Of a DNA stretch of 64,000 nt, positions 59,317 through 64,000 are shown in pieces. Every line of letters starts with the position of its first letter. The first letter of the stretch is position 1. The stretch lies in assembly GCA_017934745.1 (NCBI GenBank), contig JAGBIY010000041.1, forward strand, positions 48,070 through 112,069, written 5' to 3'. This stretch comes from Treponema sp. (GTDB taxonomy: Bacteria > Spirochaetota > Spirochaetia > Treponematales > Treponemataceae). The notes beneath the pieces are model-generated. The model saw only the letters and a program-made list of their open reading frames with translations, ran no database searches and had not been told where the DNA came from. The position numbers and the translations under genes are program-made.

Positions 59317-59701
59317 AAATATAAAACTTTCCTCCGAAATAATTATTCAATTTTTCACGAACACTTTTTACATAAAGCAAATTATTATGCGAGCTAAATC
59401 GTTCTTCCTTAGAGCATCTTAGAAAGATTGATGATAAGCTATTGAGCTCAGATTCAATTAGATTATAATGACAATCCAAGTATTCGCTATAGGTATCAAA
59501 CTCTTTTCTGTAATACTTTAAATATTCTAAATACACACTATAACTATTTGAAAATCGTGTTCGATAAATATTCTTTAAAACGATACCTATAAATCCTTTA
59601 CGTGAAATATTAAAAATTTTATAAGATAAAAAAATCTTAAAATAAATGATAGGCAAGAAGAGTACATAATCTTGTTTATCAACGAAATTAATTCTTTTCA
59701 T
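59306..59701 (-). CDS. 131-residue protein of unknown function in the ATPase/rSAM operon
   Basis: Basic, Tyr/Phe/Asn-rich, with one possible membrane-associated start (YVLFLPIIYFKIFLSYKIF) and a helical remainder (YLEYLKYYRKEFDTYSEYLD). AGAGG before ATG 59701. Overlaps the ATPase gene by 14 bases and the GFVTNSSST gene by 11, so all are made from one mRNA. No family recognised. Confidence 0.6.
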   Translation of the reverse strand: MKRINFVDKQDYVLFLPIIYFKIFLSYKIFNISRKGFIGIVLKNIYRTRFSNSYSVYLEYLKYYRKEFDTYSEYLDCHYNLIESELNSLSSIFLRCSKEERFSSHNNLLYVKSVREKLNNYFGGKFYIYED

Positions 59702-61967
59702 AATACAAAACCTCTTCTTCTAATTCTTTTATAAGAGTATCTTTTTTATATGTTTGTATTACATTTGACTTCAATATATTCTGTGCTTTATTCTTTAGTT
59801 CAATACAATTTGTATTTTGAATAATATTATGCAAGATTGAAGTATAATTTGGACATAATTCCATATAATTTTGCAATGTATACATATCATCAATTACAAT
59901 TCCAATTATGGCAAAGTATTCCTGACAATCAATACATTTTTCATTTCTCAGTGAAAACAATAGTCGCTTCAAACACTCAACGATATGTTCATTTCTAGAA
60001 TAATAGGGATAACCATAACTAGTATAACATCCCAGTACATTTTTCAAATCTGAATAATTACTATACGAGTAAACAAGTTTCAATAAAATAATCAACTTAT
60101 TTTTAATTCCATTTTTCTCCTGATGGAAAAGATATAGAAATAAATTATCTATATCCCGATTCTCTATCAATAAGATAGATGCAATATAATTTAATTCAAA
60201 CCCTTCCAGCTCTTCTTCAGAATCCATAATGACGGATATTGCAAAACTATTAAACAATCTTTCTTGAGCATGATTCCATAAGTCATTATAAAAGTCCTGA
60301 GCCAATAAACCTTTACAGATATCAATTTGTTTATTTGCTTTAAAATGCAAATACAGATAATGTAAAATTCCTTCTAATGGTGATAAATACCCCTTTTTTA
60401 AGCTCTTCAAAAAAGCATATAAATTTTCTTTTGAATCATTGCCATTACCTTCTTCAATTTCTTTATTAAATTTAATGACCAAATATCTTGCTAAACAATA
60501 ATCTCTTAGTTCATCAAAAGGAAAATACACAACTTCTTCGCTGAATTCTGCAATCGAATTTTCATTTTTTATAACTTTTCTTCCTGTTAATAAATTATCA
60601 TCACTTATTGCTCGTATAAAAAGAATTTGCTGTTCATTATTAGTTACTTCTTTTATTGATATATAATTGAATATATTTTTTTCTATCATCTTTTTTGAGA
60701 TCATATCTATAAATTCTTCAACATTTTCTTTGGAATATTTTTTTTCCAAAGATCTTATATATTCCTGATATATTTTAAATCGATACAAACTTATATCTTG
60801 ATTTGTTTTTCCTTCATTTACTTCAAAGTATAAACGTAGCAACAATAAAGAAGTAGAGAACAATTGTTCAGAAATGAAAGGTAATGGTTTTGTAACATTA
60901 AAATTTTTACAATACCGTTCCAGGAGTTTTTCTTTTGCTGGTATATCTCTATAATAATTTAAGTCAATTATATAAGGTTTTTTATTCATATCATCTATTA
61001 ATGATGAAAACCTTTGTTCAAAGTATTCTTGCCGACAAGTAATTATAATTTTTACTTTTGAAGTTAGGAGTTTATCTATTTCTGAGAATAATTGTTTAGA
61101 AAAATCCATTGCATCATTTTCATTAATTGCATCAATAATGATATAAGTTTCAAAGCATTTAAAAAATAAATAATATATACCGCTTGCTATTTTTTTTAGA
61201 AAATAATATAGATTCAAACGAGAAAGCAAATAATCACGGAATGGTTCTTGAATATCTTTTGCATTTATAAAAATAACTCTCTTCTTTAGTTTCAAGAGTA
61301 AATCAACAATATTGCAGACTAAATTTGTTTTTCCATTTCCAGCGGTTCCCTTAATCAATATAAATTTTGATTCAATAATCTCACATTTTTTCTTTTCAGT
61401 TTTTAATGTCTCCTGATACCAATAGCTATTTATGTCTAATGTGTATTTATAATCTGGGAAATAAGACGAACTGTCTTTTAAGTATTCATGTCCTGAAAAA
61501 TATGAAAGATGTTTATCAATTCTATTCTTTATTGTTACTAGTGATGAAAAAGAAGACAATCTATGATGCTTTAGGTATTGTTTACTATATTTTCTAAAAT
61601 CTTTCTTTCCTTTATACAAATAATTAAAACTTGAAATAATCTTTTTCCGCCACTTTATACCATAAATAAAATAACGTAATAGTTCTTTTGTATTTGATAG
61701 TTCAACAAACAAGAGAGGAATATATTTTTTATTTTTCATAAACTCTTGTAATTTGTCTTTAGAAAGTGCATTTATACGACGTTTATTTGAAAAGAAATAT
61801 ATTATTACAAAAAGAAAAATGAGACATACAACTATTAACCACCACCAATTTTGAAAATCAGAAACATAATTCGAGACGGTAGAAATTAACGAGTCTTGTT
61901 TAGAAGTAGTTTGAGCAGATTCAACAACAACTTCTTCTATTGAAATCTCATTTACAGAATTGTCCAC
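59688..61967 (-). CDS. Membrane-anchored NACHT/STAND-like P-loop ATPase
   Basis: 759 residues. One membrane helix at 41-59 (WWWLIVVCLIFLFVIIYFF), Walker A IKGTAGNGKT at 205-214, Walker B-like TYIIIDAINEND at 274-285, and the sensor-like IIITCRQEYFEQRF at 307-320, as in NACHT ATPases. The C-terminal 400 residues are helical and repeat-like, a plausible sensor. Start is GTG 61967 with AGGAG six bases upstream, ten bases after the hsdS stop. Defence-type signalling is inferred from architecture and place. Confidence 0.75.
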   Translation of the reverse strand: MDNSVNEISIEEVVVESAQTTSKQDSLISTVSNYVSDFQNWWWLIVVCLIFLFVIIYFFSNKRRINALSKDKLQEFMKNKKYIPLLFVELSNTKELLRYFIYGIKWRKKIISSFNYLYKGKKDFRKYSKQYLKHHRLSSFSSLVTIKNRIDKHLSYFSGHEYLKDSSSYFPDYKYTLDINSYWYQETLKTEKKKCEIIESKFILIKGTAGNGKTNLVCNIVDLLLKLKKRVIFINAKDIQEPFRDYLLSRLNLYYFLKKIASGIYYLFFKCFETYIIIDAINENDAMDFSKQLFSEIDKLLTSKVKIIITCRQEYFEQRFSSLIDDMNKKPYIIDLNYYRDIPAKEKLLERYCKNFNVTKPLPFISEQLFSTSLLLLRLYFEVNEGKTNQDISLYRFKIYQEYIRSLEKKYSKENVEEFIDMISKKMIEKNIFNYISIKEVTNNEQQILFIRAISDDNLLTGRKVIKNENSIAEFSEEVVYFPFDELRDYCLARYLVIKFNKEIEEGNGNDSKENLYAFLKSLKKGYLSPLEGILHYLYLHFKANKQIDICKGLLAQDFYNDLWNHAQERLFNSFAISVIMDSEEELEGFELNYIASILLIENRDIDNLFLYLFHQEKNGIKNKLIILLKLVYSYSNYSDLKNVLGCYTSYGYPYYSRNEHIVECLKRLLFSLRNEKCIDCQEYFAIIGIVIDDMYTLQNYMELCPNYTSILHNIIQNTNCIELKNKAQNILKSNVIQTYKKDTLIKELEEEVLYYEKN

Positions 61968-61977
61968 ATTATACTCC

Positions 61978-62535
61978 TTATTTTACCAACCTAATCTTTC
62001 CCGTCAAGAGTTGCTGCATCATGGCGGTTTTGAGGTTGTGGTATTTTTCTAGTTTTGCCTTTAAGGTTTCTATTTCTTTGTCCATGCTGGAAAGAACATT
62101 GGCGATGGCAGTTTGTTCTTTTCTTGAAAACTCTATTACATTTAGTTTCTTTATGATTGTTGTACTTAATCCATCCATAATTCCACCTACAGATAATGCA
62201 ACAATCTGCTTTTGAATTAAATCACTTTGGAAGAAGTATTTAAAGAAATTTTTATCCATGGAATTCAATAATCTTAATCTAACTAGGTGAGAATCCATAA
62301 TTCCTACACCAACATTTTCTGGAACAATATCACATTTACCAATTGTCCCCATTGTAGAAATTACAAAATCTCTTGGCTTTAATTCACATGATTGTAATTT
62401 TTGAAAATGTTCTCTTGTTAGGAATCTATAACAATATTCAAAATTACCTGAATAAATATTCTCCTGCCCGTAGACTTTATAAAATCCATTAGTATAGTAA
62501 ATATTCTTTTTTAAGTTGACTTCCGAATGGACCAA
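61978..62535 (-). pseudogene. hsdS: HsdS specificity subunit, second half (after a frameshift)
   Basis: About 185 residues: NGFYKVYGQENIYSGNFEYC, DFVISTMGTIGKCDIVPENV, HLVRLRLLNSMDKNFFKYFF, and the conserved helix KEQTAIANVLSSMDKEIETL plus MMQQLLTGKIRL. This is the second target-recognition domain and coil of type I HsdS. Its natural front, GPFGSQLKKEY, lies in the previous frame at 62490-62560. With one frame correction both parts would join. Confidence 0.82.
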
Positions 62536-64000
62536 TTTTTAGTTTATCTTTTGAAGAAATAAGAATATCCATTATGTTCTTCACTTCCCAATCATCTGGG
62601 ATGGGGCCGAGTTCGGTTTGTTTGTAGGTTGGGGATTTGGTTTGCGGGGCAAAACCTGGGAGGCGTTTTTTGCCGGTGAGGAGATTTTGCATTGTGCCCT
62701 GTTTGATGTTCTTTTTCTTTTGGATGAGTTTTTCTGTTGTGGAAATAAGGGCATCCACATCGGAAAGGGCTTTTGCGATTCGCTGCTGTTCGTTTTGGTC
62801 TGGAGAAATAACTATATTAAATTTCTTAAAATCACTATTTGTTATTTGATTTATTGTTGCTCCAAGATTATCTGAGACTTGTTTTTGTACTAAATCTGAT
62901 TGCCAAACATAAAGTAAATATTTTTGATTTATTGTCTTACTTCTTAATACAGTCATAAATGCACCAAATGCCATTCCTACTGCATTTTTGGTAATAAGAG
63001 AACTTTTACCAATTAATGTTTTACTTCCATTTCTAACACAAATGAGAATATCGTTTTCTTTTACAATAGCACGCTCAGATATAGGCATTTGAACATAAAC
63101 ATTATCTTCAAAGCATAATTGCCCATTCTTTATATTTGAAGAACGTAAAACTAAAGTTCCATGTTCATATATATTCTCAGGAGAATATGTTAATCCTGTA
63201 AAAGTATCTGCGACTTCTCCAAGCTGCCCCAAATCCGCAGCCTTGAATTTTGTGATTTTGACTTCCACAACAACATAGCAATGAAGATTAGTGTTGTAAA
63301 AAAGCATATCCATGAATTTCTCTTCACTACCCACTTCTAGCCGAAACTCACGTCCCATATATGCAAAACCGCGTCCCAGTTCCAGCAGAAACTTTTCTAT
63401 ATTTGCTATCAAAGCGTCTTTGAGTTCTGCTTCTTCGTATTTTTCGCGAATAGCAAGAAAATCAAATGTGTATGGGTCTTTCGTGATTTGTTGCGCAAGC
63501 TCTCCTTGAGGTGCAGGCAAGGTGTTTGAAAAATTAGTGATTGCTTTGCCTTGCCGCTCGTACAAGTCTGTATCAAGAAAATTCAAGAGAACCTGGCGGC
63601 TCCAATTGTTTTCTCTCGTTTTGTTTACGAAGAAAATAGCCTTCTTTTCATTGCTCTTGCATTTATCGATAATTGTAACATGATGTCCCAATGGAATAGA
63701 AAAAAGTTCTTTCATGCTGAAATCGTCAACAGCCTGTTGACGATTTTCAACATCTTTATATAACTCATAAAAATACTTCATATATTTTAGATTTGTGGGA
63801 GACAAGCCTTTTACACCCGGCAATTCATTTTTTAAGTCATTGCTCAGTCTTTTATAAAATCCACTGCCGTATCTATTTTCACTCTGTTTTGAAACAATAT
63901 CTTTTCCAACCGACCAGTAGAATTCAAGATAGTAATTCAGTACGGCAGAATGCGCCTTTAACTGCTGGCTCAAATACCGTTCTTTAAGTTCCTGTAACCA
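62489..64000 (-). CDS. YhcG (DUF1016) nuclease-like domain fused to HsdS first half; runs off the right edge
   Basis: The first 245 visible residues are YhcG/PDDEXK-like: YWSVGKDIVSKQSENRYGSG, GLSPTNLKYMKYFYELY, LPAPQGELAQQITKDPYTFD and FYNTNLHCYVVVEVKITKFK (nuclease core). At ADLGQLG the chain passes into HsdS: EVADTFTGLTYSPENIYEHG, the TRD, then NEQQRIAKALSDVDALISTT and MQNLLTGKKRLPGF, and a second-TRD start ending in a premature stop. The frame is open to base 64000, so the N-terminus is outside. Confidence 0.8.
   Translation of the reverse strand, partial: WLQELKERYLSQQLKAHSAVLNYYLEFYWSVGKDIVSKQSENRYGSGFYKRLSNDLKNELPGVKGLSPTNLKYMKYFYELYKDVENRQQAVDDFSMKELFSIPLGHHVTIIDKCKSNEKKAIFFVNKTRENNWSRQVLLNFLDTDLYERQGKAITNFSNTLPAPQGELAQQITKDPYTFDFLAIREKYEEAELKDALIANIEKFLLELGRGFAYMGREFRLEVGSEEKFMDMLFYNTNLHCYVVVEVKITKFKAADLGQLGEVADTFTGLTYSPENIYEHGTLVLRSSNIKNGQLCFEDNVYVQMPISERAIVKENDILICVRNGSKTLIGKSSLITKNAVGMAFGAFMTVLRSKTINQKYLLYVWQSDLVQKQVSDNLGATINQITNSDFKKFNIVISPDQNEQQRIAKALSDVDALISTTEKLIQKKKNIKQGTMQNLLTGKKRLPGFAPQTKSPTYKQTELGPIPDDWEVKNIMDILISSKDKLKIGPFGSQLKKEYLLY

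Overview
The window reads as chromosome of a spirochaete, most likely a gut or rumen Treponema. This is inferred from the run rplU-prp-rpmA-obg-nadD-yqeK-lytR-rsfS followed by ispE, rplY and tilS, from the many Cys-anchored lipoproteins, and from an anaerobic enzyme set (a group B-like [FeFe] hydrogenase, no respiratory genes). No rRNA gene or named species marker is present, so the genus is an inference. Genes up to about 50 kb have a GC-rich, even codon style. From about 52 kb, and most strongly 57.8-62.5 kb, the DNA is very AT-rich and looks imported.

Layout. 1-3.2 kb: end of a Bpt/Ate-type aminoacyl-tRNA protein transferase, then a leftward cluster of small toxin-antitoxin genes. Two 88-residue antitoxin genes sit between the same 107-bp promoter/start repeat and the same 18-bp downstream core, like exchangeable modules. 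3.3-11.3 kb: flavin reductase, guaA, GH25 lysozyme lipoprotein, a DUF697 protein, pyrG, a YihY-type membrane protein fused to a cyclic-nucleotide domain, cdd. 11.6-19.8 kb: a six-gene operon (SUMF1-like protein, lipoprotein, oligopeptide-type ABC transporter). 19.8-23.6 kb: a leftward operon of [FeFe] hydrogenase plus a nitrate/sulfonate-type ABC importer. 23.7-27.3 kb: tRNA-Lys, HtrA-like protease, map, DnaJ-domain protein. 27.4-42 kb: housekeeping genes from rplU to lepA, with a calcium-motif protein and a second S1C protease. 42-49.6 kb: DUF115 protein, PpiD-like foldase, tRNA-Pro and tRNA-Asp, a FliM-like protein, a phosphatase, a phosphoribosyltransferase, rnhB and three tandem lipoproteins.

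49.7-57.8 kb is a decaying accessory region: an amidohydrolase; a radical SAM/SPASM gene cut by an IS3-family remnant that itself carries an amber codon; an AT-rich SUMF1 lipoprotein; a frameshifted AmrS fragment; tandem hairpin repeats; a RelB/YafQ-type toxin-antitoxin pair; a small operon headed by a 51-residue Cys-containing peptide that looks like a RiPP precursor; a truncated hsdR; and a broken AlbA-type regulator.

57.8-64 kb holds the most interesting object: four overlapping AT-rich genes (a membrane-anchored NACHT/STAND-like ATPase, a 131-residue protein, a protein starting with a GFVTNSSST motif, and a radical SAM/SPASM enzyme with unusual Cys spacing) inserted between the hsdS and the regulator/hsdR parts of a type I restriction-modification locus. 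It has the position and architecture of an uncharacterised defence or signalling system. Upstream lie a frameshifted hsdS and a YhcG-HsdS chimera that runs off the right edge.

Recurring expression features: several genes have a -10 box only 5-9 bases before the ATG and no Shine-Dalgarno (candidate leaderless mRNAs), and strong terminators are packed against, or inside, neighbouring genes.
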